64,000 nucleotides of DNA, taken from an uncultured Pelagibacteraceae bacterium. GTDB lineage: Bacteria > Pseudomonadota > Alphaproteobacteria > Pelagibacterales > Pelagibacteraceae. This document shows positions 20,240-30,162 of the stretch, piece by piece. The notes beneath the pieces were generated by a model that was not told where the DNA came from, did no database searches, and was given only the letters and a program-made list of their open reading frames with translations. The stretch covers positions 186,001 to 250,000 of the forward strand of contig CACKGF010000001.1 in assembly GCA_902599625.1 (NCBI GenBank). Direction: 5' to 3'. A program made the translations under genes and the position numbers. The stretch's first letter is position 1; every line of letters starts with the position of its first letter.

Positions 20240-21522
20240 AGAAACAATATTTTCTAAATGCAAACATAGTTGATCCAGCTAATTCTATAGAAGAATTAGG
20301 GGGGTTAATTATTAATGAGAATGGAAAAATTGAGGCAATAGGAAAAAAAGTAAATAAAAATAATATTCCCTCACGTGAAAAATTCATAGATCTCAAAGAA
20401 AAATATATATTTCCCGGTTTAATCGATATGAGGGTTTTTGTTGGGGAGCCAGGCTTTGAGTATAAAGAGAATTTTAAAACATTAAGTAATGCCGCGTTAG
20501 CAGGTGGGGTTACATCTGTTGTCACAATGCCAAATACTTCACCTGTTATTGATAACGTTTCCATGGTTGATTTTTTAAAAAGGAGAGGACGAGATAAATC
20601 AAAAATAAATATATATCCAACTGCTACCTTAACTAAAAATCTTGAAGGTAATAATATGAATGAGTTCGGCCTTTTACAAAAAAAAGGAATAATTGGTTTC
20701 ACAGATGGAATAAAAACAATTCAAAACACAAGGGTAATGTCTAGAATAATGAAATCTGCTTACGATTTGAACTCTTTAATCATACAACATGCTGAAGATT
20801 TCGAATTAGCAAAAAACGGTCAGGTTAATGATGGGATTATCGCTACTAAATTGGGTCTACACGGAATACCAGATTATGCAGAGAAAATAATTATTGAAAG
20901 AGACTTAAGTTTACTTCAGGATTATAATTGCAGATATCACATTTCACAAATATCTTCATCAAAATCTTTGGAAGTAATCAAACGTAGTAAAGATAACGTA
21001 AATTTTACAACTGGAGTTTCTATTAACAATTTATCACTCAATGAAAATGATATTGGAGATTTTAGAACTTTTTTAAAACTTTCTCCACCACTTCGAACAG
21101 AGGATGATAGACTTTCATTAATAAAAGGTATTAATCAAGATTTAATTGAAGTCATAGTTTCAGATCACAAACCTGAAGATGAAGAGTCAAAAAGATTAAC
21201 GTTCTCACAAGCTGCAACTGGAGCATCAGGTATAGAAACTTTATTATCCCTCGCGTTAGAGTTATTTCACAATGAGTCTTTAAAACTATCTAAAATAATT
21301 AAGTGTTTAACAAGTAATCCTGCAAAAATATTAAAGATAAATAAGGGAAGTTTATCTATAGGAAATGATGCTGACTTTTGTATAGTCGATTTATTTAAAC
21401 CTTGGATAGTAAAAAAAGAAAATATGATCAGTAAATCTAAAAATACATGCATTGAGGATAAAAAGCTTCAAGGTAAAGTGCTTAATACATATATTAAAGG
21501 CGTAGAACTATATAAATGTTAA
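20236..21522 (+). CDS. pyrX: Dihydroorotase-like protein with degraded metal site (PyrC'/PyrX type)
   Basis: A 428-residue amidohydrolase clearly related to class I dihydroorotase (PGLIDM at 60-65, [26 protein letters not shown]). The metal-binding HxH motif is gone: family DMHVHLREPG reads [10 protein letters not shown] (residues 64-73), replacing both histidines and the substrate-binding arginine. The later HxxH before Ser reads HISQIS (Gln238), and the DHAPH motif reads DHKPE. By analogy with the non-catalytic PyrC' that assembles with ATCase in Pseudomonas, it probably has a structural role with the adjacent PyrB. A working dihydroorotase should then exist elsewhere. It overlaps pyrB by 4 and plsY by 7 bases. 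Confidence 0.88.
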   Translation: MKKQYFLNANIVDPANSIEELGGLIINENGKIEAIGKKVNKNNIPSREKFIDLKEKYIFPGLIDMRVFVGEPGFEYKENFKTLSNAALAGGVTSVVTMPNTSPVIDNVSMVDFLKRRGRDKSKINIYPTATLTKNLEGNNMNEFGLLQKKGIIGFTDGIKTIQNTRVMSRIMKSAYDLNSLIIQHAEDFELAKNGQVNDGIIATKLGLHGIPDYAEKIIIERDLSLLQDYNCRYHISQISSSKSLEVIKRSKDNVNFTTGVSINNLSLNENDIGDFRTFLKLSPPLRTEDDRLSLIKGINQDLIEVIVSDHKPEDEESKRLTFSQAATGASGIETLLSLALELFHNESLKLSKIIKCLTSNPAKILKINKGSLSIGNDADFCIVDLFKPWIVKKENMISKSKNTCIEDKKLQGKVLNTYIKGVELYKC

Positions 21523-22103
21523 ATTTTGAATTATTTTTAATTATACTAGTAAGTTATTTATTTGGATCCATACCCTTTGGGTTACTTTTAACTAAAATTT
21601 TTTTAAAAAAAGACATCCGTGAAATAGGATCTGGTAATATTGGTGCAACAAATGTATTAAGAGCTGGTAACAAAATTTTAGGTTACTCAACTTTGGTTCT
21701 TGATATATTAAAAGCTGTTCTTCCAATTTTATATATAAAATTTTTCATGAACGATTATTTATATATATCTGCATTGTCAATTTTTATAGGACACGTCTTC
21801 CCTATTTGGTTAAAATTTAAAGGTGGTAAAGGCGTTGCATCTTATCTTGGAATTCTTTTTTGCTTAGATATTGTTACTGCTTTAATCTTTGGAGTCGTTT
21901 GGATTTCTGTTTTTATACTCTTTAAATTTTCATCATTAAGCTCTTTGCTTGCAAGTTTAACAATTCCAATTTTTCACTTTTTTTATAATTCTAATTCTGA
22001 CTACTATTTTTACTTTATGATGTTCATTTTGATTTTTTTCACTCATAGAGAAAATATAAAACGCTTGAGAAATAATACAGAATCTAAATCAAAAATTTAT
22101 TAA
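21516..22103 (+). CDS. plsY: Acyl-phosphate:glycerol-3-phosphate acyltransferase
   Basis: Integral membrane enzyme that acylates glycerol-3-phosphate to start phospholipid synthesis. The 195 residues have several hydrophobic helices and the three PlsY motifs: SYLFGSIPFGLLL, GSGNIGATNVLRAG and KFKGGKGVASYLG. The start overlaps the pyrC-like gene by 7 bases. It sits 36 bp before topA; dprA, often found between these two genes in related bacteria, is absent. Confidence 0.95.
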   Translation: MLNFELFLIILVSYLFGSIPFGLLLTKIFLKKDIREIGSGNIGATNVLRAGNKILGYSTLVLDILKAVLPILYIKFFMNDYLYISALSIFIGHVFPIWLKFKGGKGVASYLGILFCLDIVTALIFGVVWISVFILFKFSSLSSLLASLTIPIFHFFYNSNSDYYFYFMMFILIFFTHRENIKRLRNNTESKSKIY

Positions 22104-22139
22104 TTTGACTATCAATCTTATTTATGATTTTTTGTTTAC

Positions 22140-24701
22140 ATGAATCTAGTAATTGTTGAAAGTCCCGCTAAAGCAAAAACAATAAATAAATATCTAGGAA
22201 ATGATTATACAGTCCTCGCTAGCTATGGACATATCAGAGATCTTCCCTCTAAGAATGGCTCAGTAGATCCCGAAAATGAATTTAAGATGATTTGGGAAAT
22301 TGATAGTTTTTCTAAAAAATATTTAAAAGAAATTTCTGATGTAGCAAAAGATTCAAAAAAAATAATACTTGCTACAGACCCTGACAGAGAAGGTGAAGCA
22401 ATTGCATGGCATGTTAAAGAATTTTTAAATGAAAAAAAATTACTTAAGGACAAAAAAATTGAAAGAGTTGTTTTTAATGAAATAACTAAAAAGGCAGTCA
22501 CAAATGGAATAGAAAATCCAAGAGAAATTGAATCTGATCTTGTAAATGCTTACATGGCAAGACGTGCCTTAGATTATCTAGTAGGTTTTAATATTTCTCC
22601 CATACTTTGGACTAAACTCCCAGGGTCTAAATCAGCAGGTAGAGTACAATCTGTTGCTCTAAGACTTTTAACTGAAAGAGAACATGAAATCGAAATTTTT
22701 AAACCTGAAGAATTTTGGTCTTTAAAAGTAAATTTTAAAACAAATGATGGAAATTTAATAACATCAAATATTTTTCAAATTAATAATAAAAAAATTGAAA
22801 AATTTAGTTTCAAAAATAAAAACGATATTAATCAAGCAATAGAAAAAATAAAAAAAGATAAATATAAAATTACAGATATTACATCCAAAATATATTCTAG
22901 AAATCCTTCTGGACCTTTTACAACTTCAACCTTACAACAGTCAGCATCAAGTAAGCTTGGTTTTGGTGCCTCGAGAACAATGCAAATTGCTCAAAGACTG
23001 TATCAGGGTATTGAAATTGAAGGTGAAACTAAAGGATTAATCACTTACATGCGAACAGATGGTACCAATATTTCTAAAGAAGCTTTGCCAATTTTTAGAA
23101 ACTTTATAAGTGATAACTTTGGTAATGATTACTTACCTGATGAACCAATTAATTACTCGGGTAAAAAAGCAAAAAATGCGCAAGAGGCTCATGAAGCTAT
23201 AAGACCAACAGAAATAAGTAATACACCTGAAAAAATGAAAAAATATTTAAGCTCGGATCAAAATAAATTATATAATTTGATTTGGTCAAGAGCTCTATCT
23301 TCACAAATGACACCAGCAAAATTTGATAGAAAAACAATTATTATTGAATCAAATAACAATGAACATATCTTTAAGTCATCGGGTTCAACAATAGTGTTTG
23401 ATGGTTTCATGAAGATAATTAATTTAGATGATGATAACAATGATGAAAATATTTTACCCAAAGTTGAAAAAGGAGAAGTGGATATATCTGATTTTATAGA
23501 TGAACAACATTTTACTCAACCACCCCCAAGATATTCTGAGGCTAGTTTAGTTAAAAAATTAGAAGAATTAGGTATCGGTCGTCCTTCTACATACGCAAGT
23601 ATTATTTCAGTAATATCTAATAGAGGTTATGCAGACGTTGTTAATAAAAGATTTTTCCCAACTGATAGAGGAAAACTTTTATCTGCCTTTCTTGAAAAAC
23701 TTTTTGCAAAATATGTTGATTATGACTTTACTGCAAAATTAGAGGATCAATTAGATGACATAACTTCAGGAAAAGAAAATTGGCTAAGTGTGCTAGATCA
23801 ATTCTGGCAGGATTTTAATAAAAATGTCTCATCTGTGAAAGAGATAAGAACTAGAGAAGTGCTGGATATGCTTAATGAAAGCTTGGGTAATTTAATATTT
23901 TATACAAATGATGATGGTAAAATCGACAGATCTTGCAAATTATGCGCTAATGGTACACTAAGTTTGAAAAATAGCTTTAGAGGAGGTGCGTTTATTGGGT
24001 GTTCTAACTATCCAGAATGTAAGTTTACAAGACCACTTTCAAAAATTAAAGCTTCTCAACAAATAAATTTAGCGGAACCTAAATTAATTGGTAAAAACGA
24101 TAATGATAAAGAAATTTATTTAAAAAATGGAAGATTTGGTCCTTATTTACAATACGAATTATTAGAAGATGAAATAGTAAAAACCAAAAAAAGAAAAACA
24201 AAGAAAGAAGAAAATAATCTAAAAAATGTATCGATTCCTAAGGGCTTAGATATAGAAAATATAGATTTAGAAAAAGCAAAATATCTATGCTCTCTACCTA
24301 AAATTTTAGGGACGCACCCAGATATTGGTAAAGAAATTACAGTCAACGTTGGTAGATTTGGACCATACTTAAAGTGTGAAAACAAATCTGCAAGAATTGA
24401 AAGTGTAGATGAATTATTTTCAATTGGTTTAAACAGAGCTATAACTTTAATATCTGAAGCAAAACCTGGAAGAATGTCTTCATCAATGATCAAAGATTTA
24501 GGTGAACATCCTGAAGATAAAAAACCTGTAAGAGTTATGAAGGGTCAATATGGACCTTACATAAAGTATAAATCTCTCAATGCAACTATACCTGAAGAAA
24601 AGGATCCAACAGAATTGACAATGGAAGAAGCTTTGATATTGATTGAGAAACGGAAAGAATACGATAAAACTAAAAAATCAAAAAAAAGGAAATCAAAATG
24701 A
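22140..24701 (+). CDS. topA: DNA topoisomerase I
   Basis: Type IA topoisomerase relaxing negative supercoils, 853 residues. The Toprim domain opens NLVIVESPAKAKTINKYLG and continues ATDPDREGEAIAWH. The catalytic tyrosine is Tyr303 in GLITYMRTDG. SAGRVQSVALRLL and GIGRPSTYASII are conserved. One four-cysteine zinc ribbon (CKLC...CSNYPEC, about residues 600-625) is followed by repeated GRFGPYLK-type modules and a Lys-rich tail. The tail codons overlap the ridA start by four bases. Confidence 0.97.
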   Translation: MNLVIVESPAKAKTINKYLGNDYTVLASYGHIRDLPSKNGSVDPENEFKMIWEIDSFSKKYLKEISDVAKDSKKIILATDPDREGEAIAWHVKEFLNEKKLLKDKKIERVVFNEITKKAVTNGIENPREIESDLVNAYMARRALDYLVGFNISPILWTKLPGSKSAGRVQSVALRLLTEREHEIEIFKPEEFWSLKVNFKTNDGNLITSNIFQINNKKIEKFSFKNKNDINQAIEKIKKDKYKITDITSKIYSRNPSGPFTTSTLQQSASSKLGFGASRTMQIAQRLYQGIEIEGETKGLITYMRTDGTNISKEALPIFRNFISDNFGNDYLPDEPINYSGKKAKNAQEAHEAIRPTEISNTPEKMKKYLSSDQNKLYNLIWSRALSSQMTPAKFDRKTIIIESNNNEHIFKSSGSTIVFDGFMKIINLDDDNNDENILPKVEKGEVDISDFIDEQHFTQPPPRYSEASLVKKLEELGIGRPSTYASIISVISNRGYADVVNKRFFPTDRGKLLSAFLEKLFAKYVDYDFTAKLEDQLDDITSGKENWLSVLDQFWQDFNKNVSSVKEIRTREVLDMLNESLGNLIFYTNDDGKIDRSCKLCANGTLSLKNSFRGGAFIGCSNYPECKFTRPLSKIKASQQINLAEPKLIGKNDNDKEIYLKNGRFGPYLQYELLEDEIVKTKKRKTKKEENNLKNVSIPKGLDIENIDLEKAKYLCSLPKILGTHPDIGKEITVNVGRFGPYLKCENKSARIESVDELFSIGLNRAITLISEAKPGRMSSSMIKDLGEHPEDKKPVRVMKGQYGPYIKYKSLNATIPEEKDPTELTMEEALILIEKRKEYDKTKKSKKRKSK

Positions 24702-25159
24702 GTTATGATGATAAATTAAAGGAATTGAAAATTAATCTTCCCGAAGCAAAAGCACCTGTTGGAAATTATGTTGCAATAAAAGTTTCTGGAAAAATGTTAT
24801 TTATATCTGGACAAATTTCTATCGATGAAACTGGTCAGTTAATAAAAGGGAAAGTTGGTAAAGATTTAGATACAGATGCAGGTTATAATGCAGCTAAAAG
24901 ATGTGCCTTAAGTATTATTGCGCAAGTAAAAAAAGCTTGTGGCAATGATTTATCAAAAGTTAAATCGTGTGTAAAGCTTACAGGATTTGTTAATTCAACA
25001 GATGAATTTATAGATCAACCTAAAGTATTAAATGGTGCATCAGATCTAATAGCATCAGTATTTGGTGAATCTGGAATGCATACTAGGGCTGCTGTAAGTA
25101 CAAATAGTTTACCATTAGGTGTTTCAGTAGAAGTAGATGCAATTTTTGAGTTGAAATAA
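24698..25159 (+). CDS. RidA/YjgF family protein, long form
   Basis: Probable reactive enamine/imine deaminase or related protein. The 153 residues exceed the usual ~130 and fit the longer RidA-like subgroup (opening LKELKINLPEAKAPVGNYV). GKMLFISGQIS and the C-terminal HTRAAVSTNSLPLGVSVEVD, with the conserved arginine and glutamate, are visible. Whether it has deaminase activity is uncertain because the subgroup is poorly characterised. Last gene of the plus-strand run, 4 bp from convergent ugd. Confidence 0.85.
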   Translation: MSYDDKLKELKINLPEAKAPVGNYVAIKVSGKMLFISGQISIDETGQLIKGKVGKDLDTDAGYNAAKRCALSIIAQVKKACGNDLSKVKSCVKLTGFVNSTDEFIDQPKVLNGASDLIASVFGESGMHTRAAVSTNSLPLGVSVEVDAIFELK

Positions 25160-25163
25160 ATTT

Positions 25164-26462
25164 TTATTTTCCAACACTATAATACTTAAAACCTTGCTGC
25201 TTGATTTTTGAAGAGGAATACAAATTTCTCATATCAAAAATTATAAACTTTTTACCTTTAACTAAGTTTTTAAAATTTATTGATTTAAAATCATTCCATT
25301 CTGTATGTAGAATAACAAGATCTGAGTTTTGGACAGCATCTTTAATTGATGCTTTATTGGTGACATTTTTTAATTTTGAAAATTCATTTTTGTGACCTGT
25401 TGGATCAAAATATTTTATAATTGCTCCTTTTTTTGATAACCACGGTATCATTTTAAGACTTGAGGAATCTCTCATATCATCAGTGTTTGCTTTAAATGTT
25501 ACGCCTAAAAAAGTTATCTTTTTATTCTTTATTTTTTTATTTAGCATTCGATAAATTCGATCTAATAAAATTTTAGATCTATTTTCATTCGATTTAATCA
25601 CAGATTTTACTACTGATAAGTTAGTTTTAAATTTGTCAGCAGTTGAAATAATTGCTTTTGTATCTTTTGGAAAACAAGATCCACCGTAGGCTGGGCCTGC
25701 TCTAAGAAATCTGCTACCTATTCTTTTATCTAAACCCATTCCTATCGATATATCTTCCACATTAATGCCAGTTTTTTCGCACAAATTTGCTATTTCATTA
25801 ATAAAAGTTATTTTAGTAGCTAAGAAAGCGTTAGAGGCGTATTTGATCAATTCTGCTGCTCTTCTAGATGTTTGCAAATATGAAGCTCCTTTAGAAATCA
25901 GCGGGCTATAAAGATTTTTTAAAATTTTGCCAGCCTTTTTATCATTCGTTCCAATCACAACTCTATCTGGGTAGGTAAAATCTCTAATAGCCTCACCTTC
26001 TCTCAAAAATTCTGGATTTGAGACTACTGAAAACTTTTTTTTGTTGTTTTTTCTTGAAAGAATTTTTTCAATTTCATCACCTGTGGTTACCGGGACAGTT
26101 GATTTTGTTATAATAATTTTAAAACTTTTAATTGAGGTACTTATTTCTTTAATAACATTATAGATTTGACTTAAATCTGCTGAGCTCCCTCCTTTTTTTG
26201 TAGGCGTTCCAACGCAAATGAAAATTATGTCAGACTCTTTGACAGATTTTTTTAAATCTGTTGAAAAATTTAATCTCTTATTTCTATAGTTTTTAATTAC
26301 TAACTCTGAAAGTCCAGGTTCATAAATTGGAACTTTTCCTTTTTTAAGGGAATTAATCTTATTTAAATCTTTATCTACACAAATAACTTCATTACCTAAA
26401 TCTGCAAAACATACACCGCTAACTAATCCTACGTAGCCAGTTCCTATCATACATAATTTCAT
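25164..26462 (-). CDS. ugd: UDP-glucose 6-dehydrogenase
   Basis: Oxidises UDP-glucose to UDP-glucuronate for surface polysaccharide or lipid synthesis. The 432-residue protein starts with an NAD Rossmann motif (MIGTGYVGLVSGVCFADLG) and contains FICVGTPTKKGG and SNPEFLREGEAIRDF. The catalytic cysteine is Cys263 in AYGGSCFPKDTKA. Its start overlaps the galU stop by four bases, so substrate synthesis and use are coupled in one operon. Confidence 0.95.
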   Translation of the reverse strand: MKLCMIGTGYVGLVSGVCFADLGNEVICVDKDLNKINSLKKGKVPIYEPGLSELVIKNYRNKRLNFSTDLKKSVKESDIIFICVGTPTKKGGSSADLSQIYNVIKEISTSIKSFKIIITKSTVPVTTGDEIEKILSRKNNKKKFSVVSNPEFLREGEAIRDFTYPDRVVIGTNDKKAGKILKNLYSPLISKGASYLQTSRRAAELIKYASNAFLATKITFINEIANLCEKTGINVEDISIGMGLDKRIGSRFLRAGPAYGGSCFPKDTKAIISTADKFKTNLSVVKSVIKSNENRSKILLDRIYRMLNKKIKNKKITFLGVTFKANTDDMRDSSSLKMIPWLSKKGAIIKYFDPTGHKNEFSKLKNVTNKASIKDAVQNSDLVILHTEWNDFKSINFKNLVKGKKFIIFDMRNLYSSSKIKQQGFKYYSVGK

Positions 26463-27274
26463 GATTTAGCTATCTCCAAAGTAGATTTAATATAACCATT
26501 CATACTTCCACAATCTAAATATTTGCCTGAAAAATTATGAGCAATAAACTTATTGTTATCGTAAATCAAAGATTGAATAGCATCGGTAATGTGAATTTCA
26601 CCACCTTTTCCTGGTTTTTGTTTTGATAATTTAGAAAATATTTTCTTAGGTAAAATATACCTTCCAATGACCGCTTTGTTTGATGGAGCGCTTGCAACAG
26701 ATGGTTTTTCAACAACATCTTTAATTAAATAATTGTTCTTATCCAGCTTTTTGCTTAATTTAAATATGCCCCATCTTGAAACTGTTTTTTTATTCACATT
26801 CATACTTGCCATGACAGAAGATTTGTGCCGACTGTGAATGTTAATCATAGACTTAGAACAATTTTTTTTTATAATTAAGTCATCAGGTAATAGCATTAGG
26901 AAAAACTTATCTTTAATATATTTTTTTGTCTTCAAAACTGCATCACCAGTCCCAAGGGGTTTGTTTTGATACACAAATTTAATCATTTTTTTATATTTCA
27001 AGATTTTTTTATATTCTTTTATAATTCTTGGATCCTTTTTTTTTTTTATAATTTTCCTATAAAAACTGTCATTATAAAAATAATTTTTTATCATTTGTTT
27101 TTTTTTTGAAATAATAAAGACAACTTCTTTAATTCCTGCTTCAATACATTCATCCAAAATATATTGAATTCCGGGTTTCCCATTGATAGGTAATAATTCT
27201 TTTGCAAAAACGCTAGTTAAAGGTAAAAGTCTTGTGCCTAAACCAGCCAAAGGTATTATTGCTTGTTTAATCAT
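26459..27274 (-). CDS. galU: UTP-glucose-1-phosphate uridylyltransferase
   Basis: Makes UDP-glucose, the substrate of the downstream dehydrogenase. The 271-residue nucleotidyltransferase has the nucleotide loop AIIPLAGLGTRLLPLTSV with KELLPINGKPGIQYI, the QNKPLGTGDAVLKTK segment, LPDDLI with metal-binding aspartates, and VVEKPSVASAPS. It is slightly shorter than E. coli GalU. It diverges from panC across only 29 bp, so the promoters must overlap. Confidence 0.93.
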   Translation of the reverse strand: MIKQAIIPLAGLGTRLLPLTSVFAKELLPINGKPGIQYILDECIEAGIKEVVFIISKKKQMIKNYFYNDSFYRKIIKKKKDPRIIKEYKKILKYKKMIKFVYQNKPLGTGDAVLKTKKYIKDKFFLMLLPDDLIIKKNCSKSMINIHSRHKSSVMASMNVNKKTVSRWGIFKLSKKLDKNNYLIKDVVEKPSVASAPSNKAVIGRYILPKKIFSKLSKQKPGKGGEIHITDAIQSLIYDNNKFIAHNFSGKYLDCGSMNGYIKSTLEIAKS

Positions 27275-27303
27275 AAAATCTTATACTAACTCAATTACCA
27301 TAA

Positions 27304-28104
27304 ATGATTATTTTTAAAAGTATTAATAAACTTAATAAAGAGGTTAATTTTAAGGCAAGTATAGGATTTGTCCCAACAATGGGCAATTTACATAAAGGAC
27401 ATATTAGTTTAGTTAAGAATTGCCAAAAAACATGTGACAAAACCCTTGTAAGTATATTCATTAATCCGTCACAATTTAACCGAAAGACTGATTATAAAAA
27501 TTACCCAAGAACATTAGATAAAGATATAAAAATTTTAAAAAAACTTAAAGTAGACTATGTTCTGGTACCAAACATAAAAGAAATCTACTCAAGAAATACT
27601 CCAAAAAAAATTAGTATTAACAAAAAATACAAGATATTATGCGGTAAATATCGACCTGGACATTTTGAAGGAGTTTTGGCTGTTATAAATAAATTTTTAA
27701 AAGATCTTAAAGTAAAAAAGATTTTTTTAGGTGAAAAAGATTTTCAACAATATTTCTTGATCAAAAATTTCGTAAAAAAAAGATTTAACACAAGAGTGGT
27801 GTTATGTAAAACTATTAGAATGAATAGTTCACTACCCTACTCATCCAGAATAAAATTACTTGATAACAAAAGTATTAGAATAGCGCAAAAGTTTACAAAA
27901 AAGATAATTGATGTATTCAAAAATATAAAAAAAAATACTAAAAAAACTTATTTACTTCAAGGCATTAAAAGCAACAATAATATTAAAATTGAATATTTAG
28001 AATTGAGAAACAAAAATAATCTTAGTCCAATTTTTAACAAAAAAAATTTAAAACTCTTTGTATGTTTTTATATTAAAAAAGTGAGATTAATTGATAATTT
28101 TTAG
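27304..28104 (+). CDS. panC: Pantothenate synthetase (pantoate-beta-alanine ligase), divergent
   Basis: Joins pantoate and beta-alanine to make vitamin B5. It keeps the HIGH-type motif FVPTMGNLHKGHISLV, the SIFINPSQFN segment, the RPGHFEGV loop and GEKDFQQY. The 266 residues are a little short. The usual MRxxDGLxxSSRN motif reads MNSSLPYSSRIKLL, so the KDG part is changed while the ATP-contacting Ser-Ser-Arg remains. panB is not in the window. Function is probable; altered kinetics are possible. The 3' end overlaps mgtE by four bases, tail to tail. Confidence 0.85.
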   Translation: MIIFKSINKLNKEVNFKASIGFVPTMGNLHKGHISLVKNCQKTCDKTLVSIFINPSQFNRKTDYKNYPRTLDKDIKILKKLKVDYVLVPNIKEIYSRNTPKKISINKKYKILCGKYRPGHFEGVLAVINKFLKDLKVKKIFLGEKDFQQYFLIKNFVKKRFNTRVVLCKTIRMNSSLPYSSRIKLLDNKSIRIAQKFTKKIIDVFKNIKKNTKKTYLLQGIKSNNNIKIEYLELRNKNNLSPIFNKKNLKLFVCFYIKKVRLIDNF

Positions 28105-29480
28105 CCATAAAAGAAATATGCGCCAATACCTAAAAAGGATAAAAAACCAATCACATCTGTAACAGTTGTTACAAACACACTTGATGCTATCGCTGGGTCA
28201 ATATTAAGTTTTTTTAACGTTACCGGAATTAAAATGCCAAACAAGCCAGCAACAATCATATTTAATATCATCGAGATAGAAATGATTATGGATAAAACAT
28301 AATCTTTAAACCAAAGTTGAACTATTAAAGCACTTATTATTGCAAAAATAATTCCGTTTAGAACTCCAATATTAAATTCTTTTAAAACAATTTTTAAAAA
28401 GTTGCTATTTGTTAAATCATTTGTAGCTATACCACGAATAGTTACAGCCAGCGTTTGCATGCCAGCATTACCACCCATTGAAGCTACTATTGGCATTAAA
28501 AAGGCTAGAGCAACCATTTGTTCAATAGTTGCACCAAATTTACTAATAACCCAAGTTGCTAAAAAGGCTGTAAAAAGATTTAGTAAGAGCCAATTAAATC
28601 GTCTTTGTGTTTTTTTTATTACTCCATCAGTAATTTCTTCATCACCAACACCAGCTAATCTTAAAGTATCTTCCTCTGCCTCTTCTTTAAGAACAGTTAA
28701 TATGTCGTCACTGGTAATCATGCCAACTAATTTTTTTGTTTTATCAATTACAGCTGCTGAATTAAGATTATAATTTTCGAAAAGTCTTCCGACTTCTTCT
28801 CTGTCCATGTCAACCGGAATAATAACTTGAGACTCCAGCATAATTTCAACCATTTTAGTTTCTCGAGGTGTTCTTAAAACTTTTGACGAAGGGACAGTTC
28901 CAAGAGGTTTGAATTCATTATCGATAATATAAATTTCTAAAAACTGTTCAGGCAGATCTTTATTTTCTCTTAAATAATCAATTGTTTGTCCAACAGACCA
29001 ATTACTTGGAATAGCTGTAAATTCTCTCTGCATAATACGTGCAGCAGAGTCTTCGGGATAACTTAAACTTTCTAATAAGGCAAATCTATCTTTGGGAGGT
29101 AAAGAACTTAAAATTTCATTTTTACTTTTTTCTTCAATATTTTCTAATATCTTTATAGCATCATCAGACTCTAGGTTTTTGAGAATGAATATTATTGAAG
29201 CAGTGGATAGTAATTTTATAATTTCAGATTGAATGTTTTCATTTAATTCAACGAATAATTCTGGATCTAATTTAAAATTATTTAATTTGATAAGATTTTC
29301 TCTATCGTCTTGGCTTAGATGTTCAATAATGTCTGCCGCATCAGCGGGGTGCATTTCTCTAAACGAATTTGTAATAAAATTTACATCATTTTTTTGAATT
29401 TTTTCTTCAATTACTTTGATATATTCTTTATTAAATTCAAAGTTTACTTTTTTATCGATTTTTTTTTTCAAATTGCTCAT
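28101..29480 (-). CDS. mgtE: Magnesium transporter MgtE
   Basis: Mg2+ channel/transporter of the inner membrane, 459 residues. The cytoplasmic N domain (about 30-140) contains MHPADAADIIEHL and PPKDRFALLESLSYPEDSAARIM. A CBS pair follows (about 145-265). Five C-terminal helices carry the conserved LMPIVASMGGNAGMQTLAV and a C-terminal DVIGF segment. Complete and of typical length. Divergent from lipB across 67 bp. Confidence 0.95.
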   Translation of the reverse strand: MSNLKKKIDKKVNFEFNKEYIKVIEEKIQKNDVNFITNSFREMHPADAADIIEHLSQDDRENLIKLNNFKLDPELFVELNENIQSEIIKLLSTASIIFILKNLESDDAIKILENIEEKSKNEILSSLPPKDRFALLESLSYPEDSAARIMQREFTAIPSNWSVGQTIDYLRENKDLPEQFLEIYIIDNEFKPLGTVPSSKVLRTPRETKMVEIMLESQVIIPVDMDREEVGRLFENYNLNSAAVIDKTKKLVGMITSDDILTVLKEEAEEDTLRLAGVGDEEITDGVIKKTQRRFNWLLLNLFTAFLATWVISKFGATIEQMVALAFLMPIVASMGGNAGMQTLAVTIRGIATNDLTNSNFLKIVLKEFNIGVLNGIIFAIISALIVQLWFKDYVLSIIISISMILNMIVAGLFGILIPVTLKKLNIDPAIASSVFVTTVTDVIGFLSFLGIGAYFFYG

Positions 29481-29547
29481 TTTAAATCCTATAAAAATTA
29501 TTAGAACTATTAATACAAATTAAATATAATACAATTTTTAAATTCCT

Positions 29548-30162
29548 ATGGAGATCAAAATATCAAAAAAACCAGTAAAATATGAAGAAGCTATTGAATA
29601 TCTCGATGAAAGAGTTCATCAACTTTCTCAGAATAAAAATGAAGAATTAGTTTGGTTCTTAGAACACAAGTCTGTTTATACATGTGGCGTAAACTTTAAC
29701 CAAAAAGATGTTTTAGATAAAAGTGTAAAAATAGTCAAAACTAATAGAGGTGGGAAAATAACGTGGCACGGCCCAGGTCAATTAATTTGCTACTTTGTTT
29801 TAGATATCTCTAAAAGAAAAAAAGACATAAGAAAATTTATAACAGCTATTGAAAATTCAATTATAAAGACTTTAAAAGATTTTAAGATAAGCTCTTTCAG
29901 TGATAGGAAAAATATAGGTATTTGGGTTTTAGATAAAAAAGAAGAAAAAAAAATTGCAGCAATAGGTTTTCGAGTAAAGAAGTGGATTGCATTTCATGGA
30001 TTTTCATTAAATCTTTCAAACAATTTAAATAGTTATAAAAAAATTATACCTTGTGGCATTTCAGATAAAGGTATTTCAAAAATTGATAATTTTAAAAAAA
30101 TCTCTAAAGATAAAATAATTAATAGACTTAAAGTAAATCTTATTAAAAATTTAAAATATTAA
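29548..30162 (+). CDS. lipB: Octanoyl-[acyl-carrier-protein]:protein transferase
   Basis: Moves octanoate from ACP to lipoate-dependent enzymes. The 204 residues show NRGGKITWHGPGQLICYFVLDI, the acceptor-side lysine Lys135 in KKIAAIGFR, and the thioester cysteine Cys169 in IIPCGISDKG. A TATAAT hexamer at 29525-29530 is a fair -10 element. The last 20 bases overlap the end of the convergent pseudouridine synthase gene. Confidence 0.94.
   Translation: MEIKISKKPVKYEEAIEYLDERVHQLSQNKNEELVWFLEHKSVYTCGVNFNQKDVLDKSVKIVKTNRGGKITWHGPGQLICYFVLDISKRKKDIRKFITAIENSIIKTLKDFKISSFSDRKNIGIWVLDKKEEKKIAAIGFRVKKWIAFHGFSLNLSNNLNSYKKIIPCGISDKGISKIDNFKKISKDKIINRLKVNLIKNLKY

Noticed and set aside
20172-20702. 176-codon open frame antisense to pyrB and the pyrC-like gene
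   Set aside because: It overlaps two well-supported genes and encodes no recognisable protein; it is a by-product of sense-strand codon composition.
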